DNA of 64,000 nt from Torymus aiolomorphi (taxonomy: Eukaryota; Arthropoda; Insecta; Hymenoptera; Torymidae), in assembly GCA_036365515.1 (NCBI GenBank), contig CM070873.1:23234257-23298256 (forward strand), in the 5' to 3' direction. Below, piece by piece: positions 1-12,407 of the stretch. A program made the translations under genes and the position numbers. The notes beneath the pieces are model-generated. The model saw only the letters and a program-made list of their open reading frames with translations, did no database searches and was not told the DNA's origin. How positions within the stretch are numbered: the stretch's first letter is position 1; each line of letters starts with the position of its first letter.

Positions 1-596
1 TTTATACATACTTTTAGTACGTTTATAAATGAAATAAACATTCCATATAACGATTTCAATAATTATATATTTCAAAATTAGGTGTCCCGTTGTATAGTTG
101 CCTATAATGGAACTTTATTTCCATAGTATCTTTTGCTTCGATTTTGCCATAAATATTTGTATGCCATATCAAAAACCTTATTTTTTTACTAAATATATGT
201 GGCCAAGCATTGGTAGAACGTTGAAAAGATTCTATAATCGAGTATTACATATTTACTAATAGAACCTTAAATTGTCCCATTACCGGCAGTTTGGCCCACT
301 TTAGGATGAAGTTAGATTAATCCATAAGGTTAATATTGTTCCAGTATTGGCTTTATTTATCCCACTTTAGGATTTATCTCAAAAATTGTGTCCCACTAAA
401 GGGTGAATAGACCTATTAAACGTCATTTTTTTAACTTTTATAACATTTTAACAACATTATTTTATTCGTGAAATCAATAAAAACAAAGTATAAACTATCA
501 TTTGCAATTTTTATTTCACAGAAAAACAACAATTTACTATTCTCAAATCATATGTATACGTATAAGAGTTAGGTGGTCGTAAGTGTCCCAGTAATG
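1..596. other. AT-rich intergenic DNA, no gene seen
   Basis: No coding frame of interest, RNA gene or clear repeat boundary is visible before the TIR element that starts at 597. Confidence 0.5.
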
Positions 597-1164
597 CCCT
601 GGTAGAGATTGAAATCATTTTTTAGGTAGTAAATGGCCAGTTTGAACCAAGATGGCAAAAAAAAAATTGACTCCAGTTTTCAACCATAAGTGTAACTATT
701 TTTTAAACCTATTTTTCACATTTATTGGTTGCAAAAATGATCAAAATGTTGTATTAATCTATCTATTAATTTGGCCTTTTAATACTATAGTTAAAATAGG
801 TAGTCGATGAAGCCATTATAAATCTAGTAACAAGCGATTTGTTATGGCGATGAGCAAGAGAGATAGAGTCACGTGTCAAAATAACGATTTTGGTTTATAT
901 CTTATAGAATAAAGCTGTAAATAGTAGAAAGACTACTAAATTTTGTTTATATCCCGGTAAACTATCTCTTAAGGGTATAAGTTTTAAAATATATGATTAA
1001 ATTGTTATAAAATTTTAATGTGATGATTTTGGGGTTAGGGCCATTCCATAAAATGGGAGAAGTTGATGGAAAAAAATCGTTATACTTGTATCTAATAACT
1101 AGCCATTTCTAATTGCCAGTTTCTGTTTTCCTGCCCATATTTAATGGACTAATTTCTACCAGGG
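597..1164. mobile_element. 568-bp TIR element (MITE), 2-bp TSD TG
   Basis: The left end reads CCCTGGTAGAGATT and the right end is the inverse of CCCTGGTAGAAATT. Both sides are flanked by TG (595-596 and 1165-1166). No transposase frame is inside, so it is non-autonomous. It belongs to the CCC-ended set with variable 2-bp duplications that recurs through the window. Confidence 0.75.
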
Positions 1165-1782
1165 TGGCTGTTTTACCTTACTGTTTCCATCAACTAAGAT
1201 GTATTGAAGAAAATTAAAACTTTAGAACTAACATTTTTACAAGGATATTGCGTGAGACTGTATACGAAAGTTATACTTGGAATTCTGTACTTTCAGTTGA
1301 GAAATATCTAGATTTGGATGAGTATACCAAAAGCGTGGATTATGCCAAAAGACATTACGCCCAGGTATAGGGCCGGGCTCGGCGACGGTCTGTTAATTCG
1401 AATATAGACCTTTATAATCCTTTTAATGACTGTAATAGATTGGAAATGTCAAACAGTCATAAAGCGTAAACGGAAAAGGTGATTACACATTTGGAAAAAT
1501 GTTTCGCTGGCGCTATTTCACAAAACAAGGGGAAAAACCAGAGAGCTTATAAGCGCAATTCCTGATCATGTTTTACACGAAAGGACAAAAGAATATAATT
1601 TTCACACGTACTTAGCATGCTTTGATTTGTAAAATTATGGATTACCTATTATGCTCTGCAACGCTGTAAGTGCCATGCTTAAGAAGGCGTGGCTTGCTTC
1701 TCTCCTCCTTCTGCCCCACCGAGTTCGCCGTCGGATACTGGACGTGTAATGCATGCGCACGCCAACACTCGAGGCAAATTAA
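1165..1782. other. Intergenic, no gene seen
   Basis: Unique-looking AT-rich sequence with a short GC-richer patch near 1660-1760. The 87-codon frame that starts at 1670 runs into the following transposon and shows no coding character. Confidence 0.4.
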
Positions 1783-3839
1783 CCTATTAAAGCCCAAATG
1801 TCCTAAATTTTCAACGAATTTTCATGCAGTTATTTTTCATATTATCTGCACCAAAAAAAATTTCCGACCTATCATGTCCGACGTAAAATTTTATGCTCTT
1901 TCAGAATATGGCCTCAGAATTTGTCTAAAATGACTGCTAAAAAAGTTATAAACAAATATTTACAAAAAAACGCGATTTTTTCAACTGAAAAAAATTTTTG
2001 ATTCAAAATTTTTTTAAGAAATCACTAAGATGCACATTTTTTTGCAGCTAGAGAAGTGTCCTTGATTCCTAAATTTTAAGACACATGGGGTACAAAATCG
2101 AAAATCCAACATGGCGGTTCTCAAAATGGCGTCCGAAGTGAACATTTTTTTGAAAAATTTCAGGATACTATAACTTGAAAACCATGAGCTTTTCTGAAAA
2201 AATGCTAAGAATGAAAAGTTCTTAGAATTCGTCAAGAAATACACTGGAATTTTTCCAAATTTTTTTCATGAAATTTTGAAATCTTTTCTTTTTTGGATTT
2301 TTGAAAATTTCCAAAAATTCACAAAAAATTCTGAAAAAATTCCAGTGTATTCTCTGATGAATTTTAAGCATTTTTTGTTCTTTCTAATTTTTTCCAAAAG
2401 TTGATAGTTTTCGAGAAAAAAATCCTAAACATATTATATATATGTATATACATGCATATGTTAATCGGCTTCCGCTGGGTCGCCGTCCGTGAACAGAACA
2501 GAGAAGCTTACTCTATAAGTAAAAGTGAGTTACGCAGTAAGAATATGACGTGGAACATCACCCGATAATTCTGAGTACTCATGTAATATATTTTCATCCT
2601 GAAAATCTGTAATAGCAGCATGATCTGCGACACCTACTTCTTCAGATTCAGTATCCGAATCTGACTCGCCGGAATAATCGGCAGTAGGAAGAATAATTAT
2701 TCGAGAATTTTCATCTTCCTCAACACATACATTTGATCTTATTCGAGACAATTTCCTTTTTTATGCCGTGCTCGACATATTTTGTACACGGTAATGTCCA
2801 AAAAATTATGATAAAAAGGAAAATCTCTTTCAACTCCTATGAGCAGCACTCTGTTCAAGAATACAAAAAATAAAATCGACTTGTGCGTACTCTTACTATT
2901 TTCGGAAATAATGAAATGAAAATTTTTTCAAGAATATAGAAAAAACGATAATGATTTCGCAATTCTATTCTCTCAAAGAAAAATGTAGTAAAAATCACTA
3001 TTTAACGGTTAACGGTCACGTGACTTCAAAAGAATGGGTCTACTGTATTACACAGTGTACCCTTTAGTCAAACTCATATTCTTACTGCGTAACTCACTTT
3101 TACTTATAGAGTAAGCTTCTCTGTTCTGCTCATGGACGGCGACTCAGCGGAAGCCGATTAACATATGCATGTATATACATATATATAATATGTTTAGGAT
3201 TTTTTTTCTCGAAAACTATCAACTTTTAGAAAAAATTAGAAAGAACAAAAAATGCTTAAAATTCATCAGAGAATACACTGGAATTTTTTCAGAAATTTCT
3301 GTGAATTTTTGGAAATTTTCAAAAATCCAAAAAAAAAAAATTTCAAAATTTCATGAAAAAAATCTGGAAAAATTCCAGTGTATTTCTTGACGAATTCTAA
3401 GAACTTTTCATCCTTAGCATTTTTTCAGAAAAGCTCATGGTTTTCAAGTTATAGTATCCTGAAATTTTTCAAAAAAATGTTCACTTCGGACGCCATTTTG
3501 AGAACCGCCATGATGGATTTTCGATTTTGTACCCCATGTGTCTTAAAATTTAGGACTCGAGGACACTTCTCTAGCTGCAAAAAAATGTGCATCTTAGCGA
3601 TTTCTTAAAAAAATTTTGAATCAAAAATTTTTTTCAGTTGAAAAAATCGCGTTTTTTTGTAAATATTTGTTTATAACTTTTTTAACAGTGATTTTAGACA
3701 AATTCTGAAGCTATATTCTGAAAGAGCATAAAATTTTACGTCGGACATGATAGGTCCGAAATTTTTTTTGGTCCAGATAATATGAAAAATAACTGCATGA
3801 AAATTCGTTGAAAATTTAGGACATTTGGGCTTTAATGGA
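1783..3839. mobile_element. piggyBac-like palindromic element, TTAA target site
   Basis: Two arms of about 750 bp (roughly 1783-2545 and 3075-3839) are inverted copies of each other around a 0.5-kb loop. Each arm ends in a pyrimidine-rich terminus followed by ATTAAAGCCCAAATG, and each outer edge abuts TTAA (1779-1782 and 3840-3843). A TTAA duplication is the hallmark of piggyBac and Kolobok elements. The acidic reading frame in the loop favours piggyBac. The element looks non-autonomous because no catalytic DDE/D domain is present. Confidence 0.72.
2530..2751 (-). pseudogene. Acidic N-terminal fragment, piggyBac transposase-like
   Basis: A 73-codon frame lies in the loop of the palindromic TTAA element. 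It is rich in Asp, Glu and Ser, including a run SGESDSDTESEE. Such acidic, serine-rich N-termini are common in piggyBac transposases, but the catalytic core, any DDE/D triad and the C-terminal zinc-binding part are all missing. The frame ends at the start of the inverted arm, which suggests that an internal deletion removed the rest. The assignment rests on composition plus the TTAA context, not on a motif, so it could be an unrelated acidic frame. Confidence 0.35.
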
Positions 3840-3843
3840 TTAA

Positions 3844-4283
3844 TGACAATAGAAACATTAAAACAACAAATATACAAATATTTATTATTTTCTAGTTATC
3901 TAAAATGTTACATAAATAAATGTATAAGAAATTTAAAATAAACATATTCTGAATCGATAATAATATCAAGGAGTGCGAGCGCTCCGAAGGCAAGTATAGA
4001 AGAAGCCTGAGGGGTCGACCGCGCTACATATACATTGAAATGGGTGCCCGAGAAATTGAAATATTAACTGCAATTTTCAACGCTTTTTTATTAATTCAAA
4101 TAAAATAACAACATGCTTTATATTGTTATACTATGTTGCATAAAAAGTTTCATATAAAAAGATGTTCTCATATTAGAGATATTAAATAGATATTTAATAG
4201 AGATATTAAAAATGTCTGGTTTCCGAATCTAAAATTTCTCCATGTTTCGTCAGTTTCAGACTTTCGGTTTCTTCCCACTTCCG

Positions 4284-4319
<36 letters not shown>

Positions 4320-4606
4320 GTGTGCACACTTCGCCCTCTGCTCGCTCCGCTCGCCAACCCCCATTTTTAGTGTGAATTGTTAAAAAAAATATTATAGCAA
4401 AAGCTAATACAACTGAAAATCATTTTCTAAAATACGTGTAAACTGAATTTTGTTTTTAAAAATGTTTTTTTTCTAAATTTACTAGATATTCTCGAATATT
4501 CATTCATTGAATAATCACAAAAATTTTGATCAAATAAATATGAAAAGTTACCTAAGTTTTAATTATATATAAAAATTGATTATTTTAAAAAATATAATAA
4601 TGTGAT
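3844..4606. other. Intergenic, with a (TG)n tract
   Basis: No gene is seen. A TG microsatellite of about 40 bp with one CG interruption lies at 4286-4325, followed by a short GC-richer patch. Confidence 0.5.
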
Positions 4607-4990
4607 TTAAAATTAATCTTATAATTGTAGTTGCGGATTATATTTCATATCAAGATAAATATTGATAATAATGAATAAGGATAATGTAGTGTGTGTGTAT
4701 ATATGGGATATTTCAGGTGAAGTCAGCAGCTCAAAATTTTAAAACGCTCAAAACTCGGTTTCTTTTAGTTTTTTATGAAAAAAAAATGTTCCTCAAATTT
4801 TAGGTCTATATTTGCAAAAGTAAAAAAGCTATGCAAGATTGAAAATTCAATTTTTTTGCAATTTCTGGTTAAAATCCAAGTTTATTCATTTTTTAACTCA
4901 AAATCTTGAAATTTTTTGTATAGAATATTGATTGGCAAAAAGTTTGCATTTTTCTGTACCACTAAACTTTGTTAGAGCATCAAATAGAAC

Positions 4991-5038
<48 letters not shown>

Positions 5039-5602
5039 CAATAATATTAGGCTTACACAATAAGCGATACCTAATTATGAATTAATAATAAATTAAGCTA
5101 TAGAGGCTAATTACTATAAAGTTGTCAAAATAAAATCAGGCAACAGACAGTTATGCAGTGTATATTCCAATAACAAGACACAAATACTGCTCTATTATAA
5201 ATTTTATTTACAATTTTATTTATAATTTTATTTATAATTTGTAATTTTATTTTTTTAAAATCTACAATTTTTTTTAAATATCAAGCAAAATCCGTAATTT
5301 CAATTTTTGATAACATGATTAATGAAACTGAATATTATTCATACATCTTATGGCATGGATCGTACCAGTGAATTTTGTTAGAGCTTCAAATATAACATTA
5401 TAAATATCTATTTTCAATAATATTAGGTTTACACAATAAGCGATACCTAATTATGAATGAAATTATGAGTCTGTAGCCTGATTTCATTTTGAGAGCTTTA
5501 TAGTAATTAACCTGTATAGCTTAATTTATTATTAATTCATAATTAGGTATCGCTTATTGTGTAAGCCTAATATTATTGAAAAAAAAAAATATATATATAT
5601 AT

Positions 5603-5614
5603 ACACACACACAC

Positions 5615-5682
<68 letters not shown>
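5603..5682. repeat. (CA)n microsatellite
   Basis: About 80 bp of CA with one CG interruption. It is followed by a module starting GTGGCACCGGACGCGTATAA that recurs after the next CA tract at 7647. Confidence 0.95.
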
Positions 5683-5685
<3 letters not shown>

Positions 5686-5758
5686 GCACCGGACGCGTAT
5701 AACGCCTATATACTTATAATCTAACACATCTCTCAATATACACATGTCAGTATATAAA

Positions 5759-5789
<31 letters not shown>

Positions 5790-6556
5790 AATATTAGGCT
5801 TACACAATAAGCGATACCTAATTATGAATTAATAATAAATTAAGCTATAGAGGTTAATTACTATAAAGCTCTCAAAATGAAATCAGGCTACAGACTCATA
5901 ATTTCATTCATAATTAGGTATCGCTTATTGTGTAAACCTAATATTATTGAAAATAGATATTTATAATGTTATATTTGAAGCTCTAACAAAATTCACTGGT
6001 ACGATCCATGCCATAAGATGTATGAATAATATTCAGATTCATTAATCATGTTATCAAAAATTGAAATTACGGATTTTGCTTGATATTTAAAAAAATTGTA
6101 AATTTTTAAAAAATAAAATTACAAATTATAAATAAAATTATAAATAAAATTGTAAATAAAATTTATAATAGAGCAGTATTTGTGTCTTGTTATTGGAATA
6201 TACACTGCATAACTGTCTGTTGCCTGATTTTATTTTGACAACTTTATAGTAATTAGCCTCTATAGCTTAATTTATTATTAATTCATAATTAAGTATCGCT
6301 TATTGTGTAAGCCTAATATTATTGAAAATAGATATATATATATATATATAATGTTCTATTTGATGCTCTAACAAAGTTTAGTGGTACAGAAAAAATGCAA
6401 ACTTTTTGCCAATCAATATTCTATACAAAAAATTTCAAGATTTTGAGTTAAAAAATGAATAAACTTGGATTTTAACCAGAAATTGCAAAAAAATTTAATT
6501 TTCAATCTTGCATAGCTTTTTTACTTTTGCAAATATAGACCTAAAATTTGAGGAAC

Positions 6557-6838
<282 letters not shown>

Positions 6839-7502
6839 GTTCTATTTGATGCTCTAACAAAATTCAGCGGTACGGTCCATGCCACAAGATGTATGAATAA
6901 TATTCAGTTTCATTAATCATGTTATCAAAAATTAAAATTATGGATTTTTCTTGATATTTCAAAAAATTGTAACTTTTTTCCCTTTGCTTCAAAAAAGCAT
7001 TTTGAAGGGTTTTCGAAGAAGAATACAAAAAAATTTTGTCGAATAAAAAATATTTGGCCGCAGCCTCAATATCCTTTGATGAAGGTATACTAAGAAGCAG
7101 CCAATCAGAGACTTCCAAAAAGGGTCATAAAATAAATGCTGGCATATTCTACAGGAAAATGCAAACTTTTTGCCAATCAATGTTTTATACAAAAAGTTTC
7201 AAGATTTTGAGTTAAAAAATGAATAAACTTGGATTTTAACAAAAAATTGCAAAAAAATTGAATTTTCAATCTTGCATAGCTTTTTTATTTTTGCAAATAT
7301 CAACCTAAAATTTGAGAAACATTTTCTTTTCATAAAAAACTAAAAGAAAACGAGTTTTGAGCTATTTTAAAATTTTGAGCTGCTGACTTCACCTGAAATA
7401 TCCCATATATACACACACACTACATTATCCTTATTCATTATTATCAATATTTATCTTGATATGAAATATAATCCGCAACTACAATTATAAGATTAATTTT
7501 AA

Positions 7503-7649
<147 letters not shown>

Positions 7650-7851
7650 GCACCGGACGCGTATAACGCCTATATACTTATAATCTAACACATCTCTCAA
7701 TATACACATGTCAGTATATAAAATTCAGAAGAAATCATAATATTATCCCCCGGCTACTTGGGTTTGAAAATTGTTTAAATAATTGTCTTGCTTGATAATT
7801 TTAAGAAGTTGAAATTTTTGTAGAATAAAAACACCGTTTTTTAATTAAAAT

Positions 7852-7893
7852 ATCGACGTTTCGGACATTTATTTTTTATATGTCCCTCTTCAG
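7852..7893 (-). ncRNA. Hammerhead-like ribozyme core in a Penelope-like remnant
   Basis: On the minus strand CTGAAGA is followed by GGGACAT, an AT-rich loop, ATGTCC and then GAAACGTCG. GGACAT pairs perfectly with ATGTCC, giving the stem II and CUGANGA...GAAA layout of a hammerhead. Penelope-like retroelements are known to carry hammerhead motifs. The other stems and the cleavage site are not resolved here. Confidence 0.55.
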
Positions 7894-8689
7894 AAATCAG
7901 AATAATAAAATAAAAAACCGCTGCCAATTCATTGGCCCGTAGCTTCCTCAACCGTAATTTGTTGATTCCTTTAATTAATTTTTAATAACAAAATTTATAA
8001 TTTTTTAAAAAATTTATTGCATAATTGTAATTAAATTCATTTATGAATATTAAAAATTTTTTATTTTTAAATTTATTTATTTATTTATTATTTATTTATA
8101 TCAAATTTATATAAATTTTGAGCTGATAAATAAAGTTATCATTTGCAAGAAGTAGAACTGGACTTGACAAGGTAAATGCTTTATAGATTCTTTATAAATT
8201 CTGCCGGGGTGAACCTTTATTTATTTAATGAATGTAGAGGTACATAAATTCATAAATCATTTACCTTATCAAGACCAGTTCTACTTCTTGCGGTTAATCG
8301 ATGTCATGAAAAAAAGATAAATGCTATATTTCCCAATATGGGGACAAACTAATCCATAATTTTCTATGATATAATTTCCTATAATTTCCAATATGGCGAC
8401 AAATTATCAAAGCACTAGAAAATCCTATATGTACACACAACTCACGACGCACCGCACCGTGTAGGCGTGCATGCAGTACTGCGGGATTCGTGACTAACCC
8501 ACAGCTTGTTGGACTCGGCCGGAATACATACTGCACTACACGCTACCCTGATCGGAGCGTCACCTACTCTTATACTATTTTAATTATTGATCAGTTTTGA
8601 ATACTTAAATTCAAAAATTCAATCTTGAAAATTCAAACATATTACATTTTGACGCCAATACTATATACTTTTATAATATACTGATGATA

Positions 8690-9170
8690 ACATCATTGGA
8701 GTTATGAGTTTAAAAAAAAAAAACACGTTTTTGTTTTTGATGATAATTAAAGAACCGTGATAGATAGAAAATTAATTTTTTTTAGAAAATATAGGTATTT
8801 TAATTCTCTTTCGAACGCTATCCATCAGATTCGAATAACTCGATCCTATCATTAATAAAAATCAAAACACAGTTTTGAGAAAATCGAAAATTTGAAAAAA
8901 AAAAAACAAAAACGCATCGCCCCAATCAAAAAACGGATTTTTGACCCGCCATCACGCAAAAGAAGCAAAAAAAAAATGAGACCTGTCCGGTCAAAATCGA
9001 CCGAGTGGAAGCTGAGATCCAGGCGTATACACACACACACACACACACACACAGATATTTTTCAAAAACCATGTATTTTGATTCCTAACACCTCGGAATA
9101 CAATTATAACATGTTTTTACAACAACTCAAAATTTTACTATCACAAAGCTTCCTCTAGGAGGAAGCAAAA
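8690..9170 (+). repeat. Interspersed repeat with 3' hairpin, copy 1
   Basis: This block is repeated at about 9960-10456. It ends in TTTTACTATCACAAA, a perfect 8-bp hairpin (9148-9166, GCTTCCTC/GAGGAAGC with a 3-nt loop) and AAAA. A CA tract lies at 9030-9052. A third, very short copy at 22313-22354 keeps only this 3' end. Three copies sharing the 3' end with different 5' extents suggest 5' truncation, as in retroposons. Confidence 0.65.
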
Positions 9171-9391
9171 AGAGACAGTGGAGTAGTGATGATGAAGAGG
9201 AAGAAGTTGCTCCCAAAATCTCGCGAGTAGATGTTACAAATGCATACGAACTCAACGTCTGGAATGATCCTAACAAATTAGTTGATCGCTTACAAGTACT
9301 CGTTGCTGAGCAAAACATGGGAATAAGAACTTACTATGGTGAATTCCGTTTTATTCTTAGTGAACTTTGCAATGCTAGTATCATAAATTAA
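9171..9391 (+). pseudogene. C-terminal fragment of a mobile-element-like protein
   Basis: An ATG-less frame of about 73 codons ends at TAA 9389-9391. It reads through an acidic stretch (SSDDEEEEVAP) into KISRVDVTNAYELNVW, then DPNKLVDRLQVLVAEQ, and stops after SELCNASIIN. Codon choice and amino-acid composition are clearly protein-like. The DPN-x-LVxRLxxL pattern resembles C-terminal segments of repetitive, unclassified arthropod proteins associated with mobile elements; that comparison is from memory and not searched. The 5' part is missing where the hairpin-ended repeat abuts at 9170. The frame stays open back through the hairpin to 9110, which may be chance. Confidence 0.5.
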
Positions 9392-9959
9392 TCTTTCAAA
9401 GTTATATTGACCTAGCAACCCGTTACACCCACCAACCAAACCACTAATAAATTGATATCATAACTAATCCATCATTTTTTGAAGATAGGAGATAGGATTA
9501 AAGAGTTATAAGCTTTTTTGAAAAAAACACGTTTTTGTTTTTGTTCATAACAAAAGAACTGTGATAGCTAGACATAAATTTTTTTTCCCAAATATAGATA
9601 TTTTAATTCTCTTTCGAATGCTACCCATCCGATCCAGATACATAAAGCCGTTCTCGAGAAATTACGATTTGAAAAAAAGGTTAAAAAAACTTTAACCTCA
9701 AATATCTCTGAAATTTCTACACCAATCATTTTGCCCAAAGAACTCGGCCGAGAACTATACAAAATCTATCGCTACAAGGAATTTTAAAGCGATTAAGTCA
9801 ATTTTACTTCCGTAATCGTTGGACATAGAAAACTCGTTTTTTTCATTTTTCAATTTTTTTCTCAAAAACTAACCAAAAGAATGGGTTCAAATTTTTAGAG
9901 CTTATAGCTCTTTATATTCTACATTATCGTGATTTTTCTTGAAAAAATTGACCGTTTAG
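9392..9959. repeat. Partial copy of the hairpin-ended repeat
   Basis: The stretch at 9490-9680 (AAAACACGTTTTTG, then AGAACTGTGATAGCTAGA, then TTTTAATTCTCTTTCGAATG) parallels 8700-8820 and 9965-10085. It lacks the 3' hairpin. No gene is seen. Confidence 0.5.
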
Positions 9960-10456
9960 TTTGGGAGTTATAAGCTTAAAAAAAAAAAAAACACGTTTTT
10001 GTCAATAACAAGAGAACCGGGATAGCTAGAGAAATTTTTTTTTTTTGGAAATTATAGGTTTTTTTACGCTCTTTTGAATGCTACCCATCAGATTTAAATA
10101 TCTCGATTCTATCATTGAAAAAAGGCCAAAAACAATTTTGAGAAAATCGAAAATTCGAAATAAAACAAAAACGAATCGGCCCAATCAAAAAACGGATTTT
10201 TGACCCGCTATCACACAAAAAAACAAAAAGAATGAGACATGTCCGGTTAAAATCGATCAAGTAGAAGCTGAGATCCAGGCGTATACACACACACACACGC
10301 GCGCGCGCGCGCGCGCGCGCACACACATACATCCATACAGACATTTTTCAAAAATCATGTATTTTGGTTCCTAACACCTCGGAACACAATTATAACATGT
10401 TTTTACAACAACTCAAAATTTTACTATCACAAAGCTTCCTCTACGAGGAAGCAAAA
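9960..10456 (+). repeat. Interspersed repeat with 3' hairpin, copy 2
   Basis: Parallel to 8690-9170, including GAGATCCAGGCGTATACACA and the terminal hairpin (10434-10452, GCTTCCTC/GAGGAAGC, loop TAC) followed by AAAA. It contains a CA-CG-CA tract at about 10284-10328 that is likely to favour Z-DNA. It runs directly into a Penelope-like piece at 10461. Confidence 0.65.
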
Positions 10457-10460
10457 AATA

Positions 10461-10560
10461 AATTCCGGACATATAAAAAAATAATGTCCGAAACGTCGAT
10501 ATTTTAATTAAAAAACGGTGTTTTTATTCTACAAAAATTTGACCACCACTATAAGAAACA
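10461..10560 (+). mobile_element. Penelope-like fragment with truncated hammerhead-like core
   Basis: GGACAT, an AT-rich loop and ATGTCC are followed by GAAACGTCGAT and then ATTTTAATTAAAAAACGGTG, matching the minus-strand copy at 7810-7893. The CTGAAGA box is lost at the junction with the preceding repeat. Confidence 0.5.
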
Positions 10561-10634
10561 CTGAGATTGGTAGTAACAAGGCCATCAACTTCTTAAAATT
10601 ATCAATTATATGGATTCTACCATCAGCAGCTGAA

Positions 10635-10910
10635 AATAATTGTCTTGCTTATTGTTGCACGTCTACGAAATTCCCTTATATGCGTGGACCTCACATCCCG
10701 CCTACTTGGGTTTGAAAATTTTTTAAATAATTGTCTTGCTTATTGTTGCACGTCTACGAAATTCCTTAATATGCGTGGACCTCGCGCCCCCCGGCTATAC
10801 TTAGATTTAAAAATTATTTAAATAATCGGTTTGCTTATTTTTTCATGTATACATAACTTCCTTATATGCGTGGACCTCGTGTTTCGCGGCTACTTGGGTA
10901 TAAAAATTAT
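10635..10910 (+). repeat. Three tandem units of about 91-95 bp
   Basis: Units begin AATAAT(T/C)G at 10635, 10726 and 10821 and contain ATGCGTGGACCTC and CTACTTGGGT. A single partial unit with CCCCCGGCTACTTGGG occurs at 7747-7790. Confidence 0.7.
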
Positions 10911-11459
10911 TTAACACGTGAATCCATAAGAAATAAATTTTTATATACAAAAAATACTATCCGCCATTTTGAATATCGTCATTTTGAACTTCCATATGAA
11001 ATCACGTAAACATTAATGAAAATGGTCGCAAGATGCGATATATTCACTTCCTGGCCATACTCCTCATTGATTTCGCTCAGAAAACATTGATTCTTTGAAA
11101 AAAATTTTTGTTAAAAACACGAATTTTTGCTAAAAAGGCAAACATAACCTATCTAAATCAAATTTTTATCAAAAACTAATAGCAGATTCGAAAAGATCAT
11201 ACAATTTTACGTCGATAATGACTGGTCTCAAATTTTTCTGAGACAGTTTTCGTTGAACTTAGGGTGACTGAAAAAACTTGAAAAAGTGCTCAAAAAAAAC
11301 TCAGCTCGTTTATTTCTGTAAATTTTGTAGCGACATAAGCTATGCATCCTTCTCGAAACAAATCTAATCAAATTTGTATTTTAAAATTAATTTTAAATAA
11401 ATATAAATATAAATATTAATTATTAATATAAATATAAATATATATATAAATATTCCCAC

Positions 11460-11544
<85 letters not shown>

Positions 11545-12407
11545 AAAAATTAAAAGTGATCTTGTATAATTTTTTTAAATTTTTTATTTATTTTCGCGAA
11601 AAGCTCGAACATTCATTAACAATTCAACATTTACAAATATGAAGATTATAAAGATTATTTTTTTTATAATGATGCATTTACATAACGTGTATATAACATT
11701 ATTTATTCTTTTTAAGAATTATATAGCATTTTTACACGATTCTTTGTTTGGGAAATATGTATATGGTTGTATGTTCTTTTTATAATTTTATATTTTAAAA
11801 TTTATTAATATTTTATTGTAGTCGAAAAGAGCGCAGAGCTGTCACTATAGTTGATTTAAACATGATTTAAACAAATCAAGGCTATTTTAAATTATACATT
11901 GGATATAAAAATATGAAGTTCCTATGTGTCACGGTCACGTATACGTTTAAATATTATCGGAATGATATATGAGTTACAAATCATAATTATTTATTATTTA
12001 TTACACAATAGTCAACGATAGAAAAGTGTTATTTAATAAGTTATAGGACTCCTAAGGTCCTTGCTAAAAGTTAGTTTTTAACGTTAAAACTACGATAAAT
12101 AATTTATTGTAAAACAATAAAATAATATGAGCTCACGTGATCTATGTATAAATGCAATTCGAACATTATAAGCTTTAAAAATTAGAAATCAAAATAAGAT
12201 TGTAGCATTCGTATCTCACTTTTTCAATAATTTTGATTTTATGGTATTTCTGATGTTAAAGCTTATAATAGTCCAATTGCGTTTATAATTCACAGATTTC
12301 AAGAACTAAACATTAGTCAATTGCTTTAAACGATTATTATTTATCACAGTTTTAAAGTCAAAAACTAACTTTGGACAAGAACCTTATCAGTTATGCAACC
12401 TTATATA
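10911..12407. other. Intergenic with a (CT)n tract
   Basis: AT-rich, no gene seen. A CT microsatellite of about 80 bp with one TG interruption lies at 11462-11542. The stretch 11950-12400 is the 3' flank of the minus-strand GTPase gene. No canonical poly(A) signal close to its stop was recognised. Confidence 0.5.
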
